A stretch of DNA of 64,000 nucleotides. It comes from Sphagnum compactum. Lineage: Eukaryota; Bryophyta; Sphagnopsida; Sphagnales. Shown piece by piece: positions 1-12,520 of the stretch. Made by a program: the position numbers and the translations under genes. The notes below the pieces were generated by a model. The model had not been told where the DNA came from. It saw only the letters and a program-made list of their open reading frames with translations, and ran no database searches. Position 1 is the first letter of the stretch. Each line of letters starts with the position of its first letter. The DNA lies in assembly GCA_965153455.1 (NCBI GenBank), contig OZ234493.1:32106213-32170212 (forward strand), in the 5' to 3' direction.

Positions 1-2040
1 ATACTTGGTAGTTAGATTGAGGCAAAACATGTGTTTCCTATTGCAAGCATTCTCATAGGTCTTTGTTGGTGTTGACTTGATGTGAAAAACTTGGATCTCT
101 TAATTCTTTTGATTAAAAATTGATTTGATAATCCTACCAATATTGATGTTGAGCACTAAGGAGGACCTAAAAATGTAGATGGGTTTGGCAAGGTTGAGGA
201 CATATTAGATGTGATAGATGTTGAATTTCCTGATCAAGTTGAAGGTCAAAAAGAGGATTATGTCCAAAATTGCGTTTTGTGTGATGATTTTGGTAATATA
301 AATTGTTCATGATGTAGTTGATACCTCTTAGTCTTAATTGAACTCCTATGCCTCTTTTGCCAAGTTTTGTTGTAAATATGTCAATTCAATGATCACATTG
401 TAAACCATGAATGCATATTAGTTGTTTGGTCTGAACCCTTCATATGAATGATTCAAAGTTTGCATGTTTTGACATTTTTTTGTTTTTTTTTTAATTCTTT
501 TTTTAAAAAGTATTTTACATAGACCAAAACCAATTTTTACATTTATACTTACATCCCCCACCCTATACACTTACAAAATATGTAAATGAACCATAAACAT
601 GCATGACATTCATTTGTTCATTTTTTGATAACCACTAAAAATTAGTATTTACAGCGTAAATTGGGTGGTTGTTGGTTCTAGTTTTTTGATTTGCATAACT
701 ATGTCCTTTGATATGAAAGAGATGAATTTATGACATATAACCATGTCTTGAATAAATAAAAAAATAGTTTTTAGTAAATATCATTGTAGTTTACAAAAAT
801 TAAAAAAACCAATCAAAGTACCTTTTGTAAAACTATTGGTTTTTTTACGTTTCTTTCATCAAAACTAGTTCTCTCATGGTTTGACTTTTGAAATAATTGG
901 AGTCTTGAACTAGAGGGCATTTAAAATTTTCAAAAACTCAAAACTGAGTGCTATTAACAAAATGAAATAACTGCCCAACATTAGTATTTATTTAAGCTTT
1001 TCACCTTGTTTAAAAAGATTGGCAATTAATAGTTCAAGGTAGATTCTTTGTCCTTGTTCTTTGATCTTTTAGAATGTTCACAAAACATCAAAACCCATTT
1101 GGTTGGTTCTTCCTATTTAAGAAAACTTTCAATCCTAGTTTTGACATTTCAATTTTTTTCTAATGGGTTTTACAAGTGCAAGTTTGAACCTAACTCTTCA
1201 AATCTCTAATCATGCAACTCCAATTTTGGCACCTTTTTCAAGTTAAAGGAACCTTTGGGTGATTTTGAACCCAATTTTCCAAAATCCCTAAACCATGTGG
1301 TTTCAACTTTGGCATATTTTTTCCAAATTCAAGAACCTTTGAAGGCAATTAAAAAACTAAGTCAAGTTCTATGTACACTACACACTCCACATGACTAAAG
1401 AAATGACTCGTTTTAATTTGGTAGAATATAATAATCGGCCTTAGTAGGTGGTTGCATTAAAATTGTCTCATGAAAATTCTCCTTTTTTTATGTTTGTTAG
1501 TGAGCCTTGTTTTGTTGGCTCGTGAAAGGTGATGGTATGAAATGGCAAATTGGATAGCCAATGGGAAATTCTCATGCATTTCTCGATGGGAAGAAGAGCA
1601 AATACAATGGTAAACTAGAGATTGTTCATGCATTTCCCCATGCTATGCGAAAGGACAAACAAAAAGGACCAAATATGATGATAAAACACTAATGATTTGG
1701 TTGAAAAAATGATTCAAGTGTCATCACTAAAAGTTTTGAAAGAGGTCTAAATATGATCCCTTATTGGCCCAAGTGTGAATTCAAATGTCATTGGTCTTCT
1801 TACTAGTGCTAAGGTTTGGGACACTAAAAGGAAAAACCAAAGGTCCAATATGATGAAGATGCATTTTGATTGGTTGAAAATGGTTCAAGTGTTATTGGTC
1901 AACGTGTGAAGCAAGTGTGAACATCACTTTTTTATTAACTCAAGTGTGAATTCAGATATCATGGTTATAATGTTCTCGGGCACGGGATCTCGGATGGTTA
2001 TCTTGTTCTCGGGCTTGGGAACGGGGGTTTGAGACGGAGA
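1..2040. other. AT-rich intergenic DNA, no gene recognised
   Basis: Both strands are dense in stops and no protein family is recognisable. A stop-bounded stretch at about 163-311 on the + strand reads as an acidic peptide of about 50 residues without a usable start, and I do not call it a gene. Composition changes sharply to GC-rich at about 1,970, where the promoter or leader of the next gene probably begins. Confidence 0.6.
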
Positions 2041-2129
2041 GCGAGAGATGAGTGGATTAGGGTTTGGTGGTATGTGCGCGGCAGCCATTGCCATCGCCAG
2101 TGGGGTTTGGTCGAGAAGTGCAGCGAGCG

Positions 2130-5100
2130 ATGGAAGAAGAGAAAGCGGCAGCTTACTACGAGGAGCTGGTGCGCAAGGGAGGTAATGCCGCGCGTTTCAA
2201 GCAGGGACTGGGATTCGGTGGAGCCAAGGGTTCGGAAGTCAGTAGTAGTAGTAGTATTATTCCCAAGAGGGACGCGCATGCATCATCATCACTGAGCAAC
2301 TTTTTGAAGCAAGCCAGCCCTGGAAGAGCGGCGGCAATTCAGACTGAGATAAAAGCTGAAAGCATTCGGGATAAACTCAAGAAGAAAGATACAATCCCCT
2401 CCGACGACCACCACGACAGCCGCCGCAAACACAGGCAAGTAGTTTGGTTTTCTGCCTTTTGTGCAAGTGCGTTTTTTTTTGCTTGTTTTTTTGTTTCACT
2501 TGTGTGCCGTATAATGCAACGCTCACCATGCGTCGTCGACTCTCCTGACGGGGTGTAAAAGAAGGGCAATTGCGAATTGCAAACGGCTTCCCCCTGGGTT
2601 TTGGAGTAGATGTCAAGGCTGGTTATATTGATTGCAAACCATTTTGGTTTTCTAGGGGAAGAAGGACTAGGTGTGCCTGAGCTCTGCATGTGCGTCACAG
2701 ACCACGTAATGATGAAAAGTTCGTGAATGGTTCAAGGCAGGAGTCAAGGAAGGATGCTGAGCATGTGTCAAGAAAAGGAAGCCCCCTTAGGGATCGTCCT
2801 CGTCAAGGTCACAGCAATTCACCAGATTCCAGTAGTGGTCAACAGCAGCGGTCCCGAAGGTGGAAGCATGATTCTCCATCTTCAAACAGGAATGCAAGGC
2901 ATTCACATGATTCAAGAAGCTTGAGCAGTTCATCAGAACACAGCAACTCAAGAGACTTTGGTGACAGGAGGTCTAGGAGGGGAAAACATGATGGGAGGAG
3001 TCCAGGCAGGTTGAAGAAGAGTCGGCAGTGGGGCCACAGAGACGAAAGGGACAGATCTCGGAGTCGGAGAAAGAGGCGGAGATCTCACAGTTTTTCTAGT
3101 GACAGTGATGAGAGATCCTTTCGACATTCCCCCAGGTGCACAATCGCATGACTGCATATTCTAGATTGAGTCCAAATTGTTTGTTGCAGCTTGTGTCAAT
3201 TTCAGCTGTCTTTTGTTGCTTTGAAATGTTTCAGTGGCTCTTTCATTGTACATTGCATTTGCATTTCTGTTTTCTCAATTCCTCTTGGTCCTCATCTGAC
3301 AGGAGAGGCCACATCCAGTCATCATCTGATAGGTCACGGAAGAGGTCCTGCACTCCATTGCACAGTAGAAACCCAAGGGACCGAAGCCATTCTACTGAAA
3401 GACGCCAGGAGTGGACAAGAAGGAGCTCATCACGGGACAGAGATAGGAGGAGAAGGGGTACCTCTGTGGAGAGAATAAGGAAAGGAAGGAGTTTGAGTCT
3501 TTCGCAAGAAAAAGAGGAAGGCAATGGTGATGGCAGGAGTGAGAGACCAGGAAGGAGCTCTGCAACTAGGGTTGATACTAGCTCAAGGAGGCATGGCAGG
3601 AATGGAGATTCCAAAACAAAAGTAAAGAAAAGGGCACCTGACCGTGACTTCTTGAAGCTCATCCCCAATTTTGATTCCATGGTGAGCAAGAATCCTATAT
3701 CAAATTAACAGTTGGAGACATGTTAGGCCTGATGATGTCACCACATCTTGCTTATTTTGCTAGGTTACTTTGTGTAGGGTGAGGAAGAAGAACAGGGCCC
3801 TGCTCTGGGAATGAGGGGCCTGGTGTGAGGCAGGAGCTGAGCGTGGGACCTGAATTAATCACCCTGTTTGAGGTCCTTACCCAGTGTAAAGAACTAGTAG
3901 CATTTTGCTTTTGGAAACAGATGGCCTGTGATTTTATTTGAGAGGTGAGGATGGTGCCTTACTCATAAGGCCTGGTATGAGTAAGGTGCCATCCTCTGTT
4001 GAGGGAGATATTTTTTCCAAGGCTAAGACACCCTCCACATACCCTAGGAAAAGTTCTTCCAGTTCTTAATGCTCATTTGAGGTGGGTCTAATATATGTGT
4101 TCTGCCTGCAGACACCAGCAGAGAAAGTCAAAGCAAAAATGAAGCTACAACTGTCTGAAACAGGTCTTTCTCACCCCCCTACTACTAAACTGGGAGTGTT
4201 CCCTAAGATCCATCATCAACTGAATGCCATTGTTATACTGCCTGATTTCATGTTGTGATTTCCTTGTTGATCAAGTGCTGATGAGTCTGGTTGACAATGC
4301 CCCTTTTGCTTGTCTTGTTTGGCTTTCAGTGGTGAAGGATACAGCCAAGGGGATGACAGGAGAGTGGGAGAGGTTTGATTTTGACAAGGATGCACCCTTG
4401 GATGATGAGGCTAAGCTTGACTATTTTGGAGGTTCTTTTTCTCTTTGTTGTTTTCCCTATGCTTTTGAGCTGACCTTGAAGCCTTGCCTTCTTCAGCAAC
4501 AAACATCACTGTCATGGATACTATCATGAGTGAGAGACTACAGAATTATTCTTGTTGGCAATCAATTGTGAGCTGCTATTTCTCTTTGTTTAGTGTTACA
4601 TGGTATATGTGCTATGACAGTGTTATTGGTAGAATATATTTTTGAAGGCTTGTATGCACTTGTTGCACGAGCAGATGGAACAGGAGCCATTGATGACACG
4701 GGTCACATGAGAAATACTGGAAGCACACTGCTCTCTACAGCAAATCAGGTAATCAATCATATACTCCAAAACTCTGCAGGCCAGAATGACTCTTTCATCC
4801 ATCATTGGGCATGCAGTGCTAAGTTCCTAGTTTTTCAGGTCAACATTTCTTCTTTTGTAGATTTAGTAGTGGCCCTTACCATTATCAGAAATCATGTCTT
4901 GGGGGGCAACAAATATTAGCCTGGTTAACAAAATATGTGCACAAATTAGCCTGGTTAATGAGACGCTCATATGTGCACTAGTCAAATTCATATTAAATGC
5001 AGCATCACATGGTGAAGGAAGTGGATGCTTGGGGCCCTGTTTTAATTAGGAGCCATGTTAGGACATAAACCAAAGCTGTGACCTATGACACGGAATCGAC

Positions 5101-5992
5101 ATGGGCCATTTTTCTTTGAAATGTTGCAGATGAGATTTATCTATTTTCTTCTTCTGAATATTTCCCACAAAAGTACCTCAGAAAAAGTGTGAAGTGAACT
5201 TAACACCCTTTCTTGAGTTCCCATCTGATCACACTGATTTTTAGGGAAGGTCCCAGAATTCCCAGGATAAGGCATAGTGTGATCTGAGGTAGTAGTTGCG
5301 GTCTTTGGAGCTTTTGTACCATTCTGAACCCTGATAGCCTTGCATGTAGACAAAGGGAGGCAGACCTCTTTAATCTGCAGGACAGGTAACAGATCTCAAT
5401 TTATTTTACAGGCAAGGAGGGAAGCTCAAATTCAAGCAGCCCATGATGCAGCCATCTTTGGGGCCCCTGTTGCAACCACTCATGGATCGAAAACCAAGAA
5501 GGGAGGCTCTGGGCATAGGGTAAGGGACAGTGAAGAGGACAACCGTGCTGCCAGGAGAAGATCTGACGTCACAAGCCTTACTGATGAAGAAGAGAGGTCA
5601 AAGGTTACTGAGACTCCCGGCACTGGTGTTGTTAGTGAGCAGGTAAAGCTTTCCCTTCACTCTGGGAGGTGGCATTGCACTTTAGGAGCCCTTGTTTTTG
5701 CAGCATAAAATCTGAACTGGACTCAGGGTTTTTTAGGGTTTTCTAAATCAATTGTACCAAAACTTGTATCTTTGAAGTCTAGGAAACAGTCTTCATGAAG
5801 TGGGTATTTTGGTCTGTTTCTTTTGGGGTTCTAGGTCAGAGATTTTTTGCAACTCACCATGCTTGACCCCTTGGATGTTGCGTACAGATTATAGCAATGC
5901 AGTCGGCAGGGTCATGGCAAGAAAGGGCAAAGAAAATGAGGGAGGCAAGGGCAGCAGCAGCAGGCTTGCATATGGAAGCATCTGCCTCATGA
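2130..5992 (+). CDS. Arginine/serine-rich nuclear protein, probably splicing-associated
   Basis: Eight coding exons join in frame to 560 residues: 2130-2434, 2701-3135, 3303-3681, 4112-4163, 4330-4431, 4675-4748, 5412-5642 and 5888-5992. The N terminus (MEEEKAAAYYEELVRKGG, followed by RFKQGLGFGG) looks like a conserved plant-type start, so I chose this Met over an in-frame one 66 bases upstream. Residues about 105-370 are a long RS/RD/RR-rich low-complexity region, as in SR-related splicing factors. After it come conserved-looking segments: RDFLKLIPNFDSM, a short K-rich helix (TPAEKVKAKMKLQL), an acidic GEWERFDFDKDAPLDDEA block, an NQARREAQIQAAHDAAIFG helix, and a C-terminal helix beginning WQERAKKMREARAAAAG. 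No RRM or zinc finger is visible. Intron 1 uses a GC donor (ACAG|GCAAGT); the others are GT-AG. A nuclear role in RNA processing is inferred from composition only. I cannot name the family precisely. Confidence 0.8.
2435..2700 (+). other. GC-AG intron
   Basis: The intron begins GCAAGT after ACAG, which matches the strong consensus of rare plant GC-AG introns, and ends in CAG. Joining the flanks at phase 2 completes an Arg codon and keeps the RS-rich frame open. No alternative GT donor nearby keeps frame as cleanly. Confidence 0.65.
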
Positions 5993-8054
5993 TAAATTGA
6001 CTGCTTGTCTTGAACTCTCTCTCTCATAAAGAATGGAGTGGTGTTGGTTTATGCACCTTCCTTTTCTCACTGGTCTTCTCATTTTGTACTTCATACAAAT
6101 CGACACAGTATTGGCCCTTTGTTTGTAGCAAATCTTGCTGGTCACAAGCTACCTGAAATTAAAGGTCAATGCTTTGTGCATATGTTCACCTTTAGTTGCT
6201 TGATCATCCTAATCAACTTATGTCGATGCCTTCGATTGCAGAGTGTTAACTAACAGAGATTCCGCTTTTCCCTACTTTCCTCAAACATTTTGTACAAAAT
6301 CCACCCCCTCAGAAGCACCAGAGGGTTGGATCTTGAACAGGAAGTCAAAAATGAGGAGAAATTCAAATCGATCTTGTCATTTATAAGGTACACTTTATTT
6401 GGGTTCCCCCAAGTTTTTGCATGTCATACATCAACATCACAAATAATGTTTGCCAAAAGACACCTTTGTTGACAATTGAATATCATGGGTGTTGGAAAAT
6501 TTTGAAAGAATGTGGAGAATAGTTGATTTCCCCTAACCTTAGTCCATTCTAATAATTCCTTTCTTGATGTGAAGACATCTAAGTACCAACAAGATTCACT
6601 ATGTTTTTGTTCTCTCAAGTTTGTCGGCTCTGTCCATAGGGAAGAGACTACACATCTGTGCAGGACTTGCAGGACTTGGGAATAAAATTTTGGCTCACTC
6701 ATTGGCCAATGTGGGGATGACAAGTGTTCACAGAATGAAAACTTTTAGATGTATGTAATTTTTCATGTTTGAGGGTGGATGCATCAATATATAATGAAAG
6801 GCGGAGCCATTGCATGATGAGCTGCTTGTTATTTATGCATATGGATTGACAAACATTAAAAAAACACTTTTTTTGCACAACATCCACTTGAAGGGATCAA
6901 AAGAAATGAGCCACCAAAATGTAGTTGAGGACAATCACCTTTGCAAAAATCAAATATTTTCAATTCCAAAGTTTTTTAAAGCAATAACATGACACCCAAT
7001 ACCTACAACAAATTGAAGTTGCTCAGGCTAGACCTCAAAGGAGTCATTTCTCCGACATGTCCAGCAATTCTATCACAAGTTCTTAATGACTAACAAAAAA
7101 ACTCATAACAATTCTACGACCCAAAAAAACAAACACCAACAATGACTCGCCGACAATGAAACAAAATGATAAAAATGAGGAGAAAGCCAAACCCTTCAAT
7201 CAATCCAGGCAAAAAATCAGACTAACTTGGATGAGAACCTGGGTAGCAACCAGTTACCAATTTTTAAAAACTAGAAACTGAATTTCAGTCCTAGATCACA
7301 CAAGGCAGTGTTGAAGCAAAGCACCTAGAAAGCTCATTTTATGTGTGAGAAGTCAAAAGAGAAGAGATATTGCTAAAGAAGGATGGAATGCCAAGAAAGA
7401 CTTGGAATTAAGGTTGTTGTTAAATTTAGGCCAGTATGTTGGAACTCGGCATACCATTTCTCTTTGTGCTGTTCTCTAGTTTTCCTAATTCCCCCCTGGC
7501 ATATGGAAGGCTTTTGGTTGAGGACCAGGGGCTTAAAACATGGTCTTGAATGTGCCACTCGCTCTCGAGAGCTGTTGCGCATGACTCTGAACTGGTTATT
7601 GGCTTTGTCCATACTGTGTAAGCACACTTCCGGTTCTTACCAAAGACCCAGCTGTATTTCTTACAGATGCCAGTATAGTTTTACACTTGAGATTGCATCT
7701 ACAGAATTCTCCTCAATAACAAACTTACTATTGCCACCACAGTTCCAACTTTCTCTACAGGCAGTAATCTAGCAAACACACAGCAATGGGCCCTTTAGGC
7801 TGTGCAATCCAATAGCAAGACTGGAGCAAATAATGCAGAGGTTGAATTCATGGTGGCATCCAGAAATACTACTATACAGATCTAAGGTTGTAATGTGTGG
7901 CCCATTTCCCAATTCGCAGATATTTGCACCCTCTTCACAGGTATTTGCAGCCTGGTGTGATGGAGAACTAGAGCATTTTCCAACTTTTGCGCTCCATGTC
8001 ATTTACGGGTTTATGAGGAAAAGCTATGAAAAAGGAGCCTGATGGACTCACACG
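5993..8054. other. Convergent 3' flanks; no further gene seen
   Basis: This gap lies between two convergent genes, the RS-rich gene on + and the WD40 gene on -. It presumably carries both 3' untranslated regions. The scattered short open frames have no recognisable homology and no splice-consistent extension. A 12-bp palindrome (GCTCTCGAGAGC) lies near 7,561. Confidence 0.55.
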
Positions 8055-11000
8055 TCAATCAGTTACATGTCTTGGAGTCCAAATTTTGACAAGGAAATCA
8101 GCAGAGCAAGTGGCAAGAATGGGATCAATAGGATGGAATGTAGCACCACATACACGGTCACCATGACCCTCCAGTCGTTGCACCAGCTCTGCAGTTCCCT
8201 GCCCCCCACAACCCGCCTTGCAGTCTCAACAAAAGACCGTGAAAAGTTTCATGGGAAAAAACTGGACAAAGAGATGAAGGGAGCAGATTGTCTCAAAGCC
8301 AAATTATCAAAGGTGGGAATCCTGACAACTTGGGAGTTCTTTCTGAGAAATAGCTATTCTACATCAGCCCTGATGCAAAACCCTGAACAGGAATTCTGCA
8401 TCTAAGGACTATCATAAACATTTGGTTTTCTTCAGTTTGTCAAATTGACAAAACCAAGCACAAATGCAGACTCGTTCACCACTGCAGGAATTCATCTTCA
8501 GGGATTATGATTTGCATGAGAAAAGAAAAATCTAAAGACCCTGTATCCCTTAAGACATCTAGATTTAATTTGCGAGTGGAGAGAGACTCACAGATGGGCC
8601 GCTGACATCAAAGATGTATGCATAATTGTCAGCACTACCAGTAGCAAGAAGCAAAGCATCATGGACAGTTGGATCCTGGAAGGAGCTGGAGACAAAACAT
8701 TTTGGCCCAAAGATCAGTGGCTGGCATTGATAAATGGCTTGATGAAAGAGATGGTGTTGAGCATTGATATATGACTCCGCACTCTACAAGGATGGCACTT
8801 ACATCAATTCTGGGCTGCGTGGTCTGTAGTCCCCACTGGTGGGATGCCCATCATTTTGTTTCGGCCATCGTCTCCTCACAGCTTGTTGGTCTGAATCCTC
8901 ACAGACCACACTACCATAAATTTGTAATCGATAGAATACCACCTATCTTTGATGAAATCAAAGCACAGCAGAATATTCAGTTTCTAAGGACCAATTTCAT
9001 AAGAATTTCGATGGACAATGCATGATATGCTATGACATTGCATATCAGTTAGCCAGAAAATATGGTTCTGCGCATTTGGCACAGTTGCATGCAGAGAGGT
9101 CGAGGTCAATGTGGGCTTACAGTCATGGCCTTGAAACAAGGAACTTTTAATAGGCCAATTCTTGGTGCGGGTGCCATTGATTGCATGCACTAACTGCAAG
9201 CTTCCCAGTCGCAACTGAGGGTGATCGGTGATGCAAAATCTGTCATACACTCTCAAGACTGATGATCCCCCACACACCCACCCACACCATCCTGTTGTCA
9301 AATCAAGATGCCCTGTTCTCATCTACCTATCAGAAACCAGTCAGACACATGAATTTGAGGAAGACTTTCCTTATCACCTAGCTCTTTGAGCATGCTAATT
9401 TGCACACTTCTGAGGAGGTTCTAACCATGTTTGGAAACATCCAGAACTCAAAAGAGAAATCTTACATTATCCAACTTCACACTGCTGGATCATCTCACTT
9501 GACAGGGAAGATCATGTAGACAGCTCAATCAGAGGGTATAGAAAAAGGAGAAACTGTACCATTATCAGAACTATTGACTGCCATATGAACACCTTGTTCA
9601 TTAGCTGCTGCACCCATCATCCCATCATTATCAGAACTAAATTGGTTTTTCCAGAGGCTCCACAAACTGTCCACCCATCCTTGCTAACAGACAACCATCC
9701 TTCTGTGGCTTTAGTACACTTACAGAGACCATGAGGACGTCCATAACAATCCAATTTCCTTGCAGAGAAACCATCCCACATGACGTAGCCTACATGGCAA
9801 AAAATGCTGGATTTCTGGAACATGAGTATCTATGTCTAAAACGTGACCCCATTGGACCCTCTGGGGCCTCACCTTATTACACAACAAGTAATCTTAGTGA
9901 GCACGCAGCAAATAACTCTATTGAAGAAGAGAATGGCTTCTATCTCTGGTTTTTAGGTCATCTTGATGAAGACAAAAAATGGCATTCCACAGTGACTGTG
10001 CCACAAAAGTACAGCTAAAGGTGTGAATTGAGGCATGAAAAGGGAGAATACCATCAGGAGGAGCAGATGTGGTGAGAGAAGTAATAGGTTTATGACCCTC
10101 TTCATTAAAAAGAGTCTCAACACAGGCCCGTGTTCGCAAGTCCCACAGCTTCATGGCTCCATGTGAGTCCCCTGACAGACATGCAATACCATTCCGGCAC
10201 ACTACTAATGCACTCATTTTGGCATCACCACTTAGCAGCATAGTGACACCCCCTGATCTGTGGACCCGTCGATCCAGCACATAAATGTTTTTTGAGGTAC
10301 TCCCCGCCAAGAACACATCATTGTCTGGACATATCAAACCCAGCTCTTCTCAATCAACTCAATCATCAGGAAGATTGACAAACAATACAGTACATCGTGT
10401 GAAAACGAATACACAATGTATCACAAGTAGATATCTTCTTCAACTTGCTTCTGTTAATTTTCTTGCAGCATACAGGGTAGAATGCCAAGACCTGCAGGAT
10501 TGAAACGGACAGCCTGAATAAAGCCTTGCAACTCGCTGTATGAGTGCACTACTTTGCCTGCAGCCAAGTCCCACTCCTTAACACAGTGGTCAAACCCTCC
10601 TGATAACAGCAAGGTGCCATCATTTGACCAATCCACATCTGCCACATTCTGCTGATGCTCCTGAAAGCACTGTACCTGAATGCACCAATCGAACCAGTTA
10701 CTCCTCTCCTCTTCTCCTTCATTCTTCTCCTTACTGATTATAACTTAGAAACAAAAAACTGGACAATACTTAGACTTAACAGGATGATCCAAACAGTTGG
10801 AACTAGGGTATGTGAAGAGGTAGAAGTTAGCATTGAAACAGACTGCACAAATATTTTTTCCCCATTGGGGTGGATACCAATTTACTGCTCAAAGACTGAG
10901 TGAGCAAATAATTGAGAGACAAAGGAAAAGAAAACAGGGGGAAAAGGATTTGTTTCCCAACCTCGCGTTGAGTTTGAACATCCCAAATACGCACGCTTTG

Positions 11001-12280
11001 ATCAAATGATCCTGATGCCAATAGATTGCTCAATCTGCAAAATTGGGCAGCATACACTGGTCCCGTATGGCCCTGTCAAGTTCCAACTATTTACCATCAG
11101 TATGGCATTCCTCATGCACCTCCTCCTCATTCAGAACTGGACCTTCCTTTCCCCTTGCTGCCAATGGTTAACTGAATTGGAGTAGAATGTTCAGGAAATC
11201 CTTTGATTATTCCTCTCAGTCAAAATCTAGATACAACCTGACTAAACAAACCCTTTGAACTCTCTTTTCATGTGAGTCACAAAGAGAAGAATTGTGTAAA
11301 GATGATCATGGGCCAACAAATTAACCTTGAGATCAAAAGAGTGATAAAATTGACGACTGTCTGCCTTGCGTTTCGGCTTTGAGCCAGCAACTCCTGAAAG
11401 TCACAAACCCGTCATGATCATGATGATGTGCTTTGATATGCAAAGTGCAGCAGTAGCAGCTGCGGCAATTAAAATATGCTGATTGCTGTGTTTTCATATT
11501 GAAAAACATGCAGTATGACAATCCATATCCTCACACATACTTACTTGTATAACATTATTATCCCTCTTGCTGTACATGCAGGGGGCAACCTGCTCTTCTT
11601 CTTCACATATTTGCACAAAAGGCATGAAGTAACAAAAGGCACACAGAAAAACACAAATATGAAAGGAATGCACAATCAAAGAATGGTTGCAGAAACTTTT
11701 GTTGTTACCTGTGAGACCAACTTTCTGCAAGCCATGATGATCAGGTACATGATGATGCACAGTTTCTGGAAGAAGAATCTCTGGCAGAAGAGAAGAAGAA
11801 GAAGAGCTGCTCTCAGGGTTGATGATATTGTCAATGTCGAATGGTTTTGCCGTCCTTCCAAGTTGCTCTATGCATGCACCATGCCTGCAGCAACACAAAA
11901 AGAGAAGAAGATGATGATGTTGATAAGGTTCAGCACATTCCTAATTCTGAAAAAACCATTTTGAAGATGCGTGTTCTTGTTCTACTGCTTCTTCTTGCAT
12001 GCAACATGCGTGACGGAAGATCTGCAACTTTGGCAGACGAAGAAGGAGGAGGAGGAGGAGGAACTGAGAGAGAGAGATCCATGCGGTACCTGACACTGAG
12101 GTCATAGACGGCCTTCTTGAGGCCGCGATTCTCCTTCTCCAGCTGGTCCAGGCGCTGCTTGAGCTGCTTGTTCTCTTTGAGAACCAGATCGAGGTTGGAT
12201 TTGTAATATCCTTCGGATCCCGACGTGTTGATGCCGACGCTGGAGAGCGACAGACGCGACGACGGCGCAGCTGTTGCCAT
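8055..12280 (-). CDS. WD40-repeat protein with N-terminal coiled coil
   Basis: Eleven coding exons on the - strand, listed 5' to 3': 12280-12090, 11884-11709, 11393-11326, 11072-10962, 10660-10492, 10324-10052, 9607-9560, 9258-9121, 8890-8803, 8685-8592 and 8198-8055. They join in frame to 499 residues. Residues about 25-62 form a heptad-like coiled coil (KENKQLKQRLDQLEKENRGL). Residues 65-135 are a Ser/Pro-rich linker. From about residue 140 to the end there are WD40 blades: GHTGPVYAAQFCRLSNLLAS with RIWD, DVDWSNDGTLLLSGG with KEWD, LSGDSHGAMKLWD, NVLRVYDR, KNWPIKSSLFQGHD, LLLATGSADNYAYIFD, and a last blade EGHGDRV...CSADFLVKIW. WD40 propellers are protein-interaction platforms; I do not know this one's partners and cannot name the subfamily. 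The 48-bp exon at 9560-9607 has a weak acceptor (two CAG choices three bases apart) and is the least certain joint. All introns are GT-AG. Confidence 0.82.
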
Positions 12281-12520
12281 TGTTCTTGTTCTTCTACTTC
12301 ATGCTCTTCAAAAACACCCCCCCCCCCCCCCCCCCCCCTCTCTCTCTCTCTCTCTTCTCTGTCTCTGGACTTGTCTCTGTCTCTCTCCCGACTCCTCCCT
12401 CTCTTTCCCGTCGCTTCTCTGTCTCTGGACTTGCCCCTGTCTCTCTCCCGACTCCTCCCTCTCTTTCCCGACGCTTCTCTCTGTCTCTGTCTCAAACAAA
12501 GCACACGGACGGAAGCTGAA
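12281..12520 (-). promoter_or_regulatory. Probable leader of the WD40 gene, GA/G-tract rich
   Basis: Directly upstream of the WD40 start codon the coding strand carries an uninterrupted run of 22 G, a GA repeat, and two 60-bp direct repeats that are also purine-rich. GA-rich leaders are common in plants. No clear TATA box is visible, so the transcription start is not placed. Confidence 0.4.
12361..12480. repeat. Two tandem 60-bp repeats in the WD40 gene leader
   Basis: Positions 12361-12420 and 12421-12480 are the same 60-bp unit, differing at three positions by eye. The unit is CT-rich on +, beginning GTCTCTGGACTTG. It follows a 22-base C run (12317-12338) and a CT microsatellite. Confidence 0.9.

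Noticed and set aside
163-311. Acidic open stretch on + (DVIDVEFPDQVEGQKEDY)
   Set aside because: No start codon, about 50 residues, bounded by stops and with no recognised family. Probably chance or a decayed transposon fragment.
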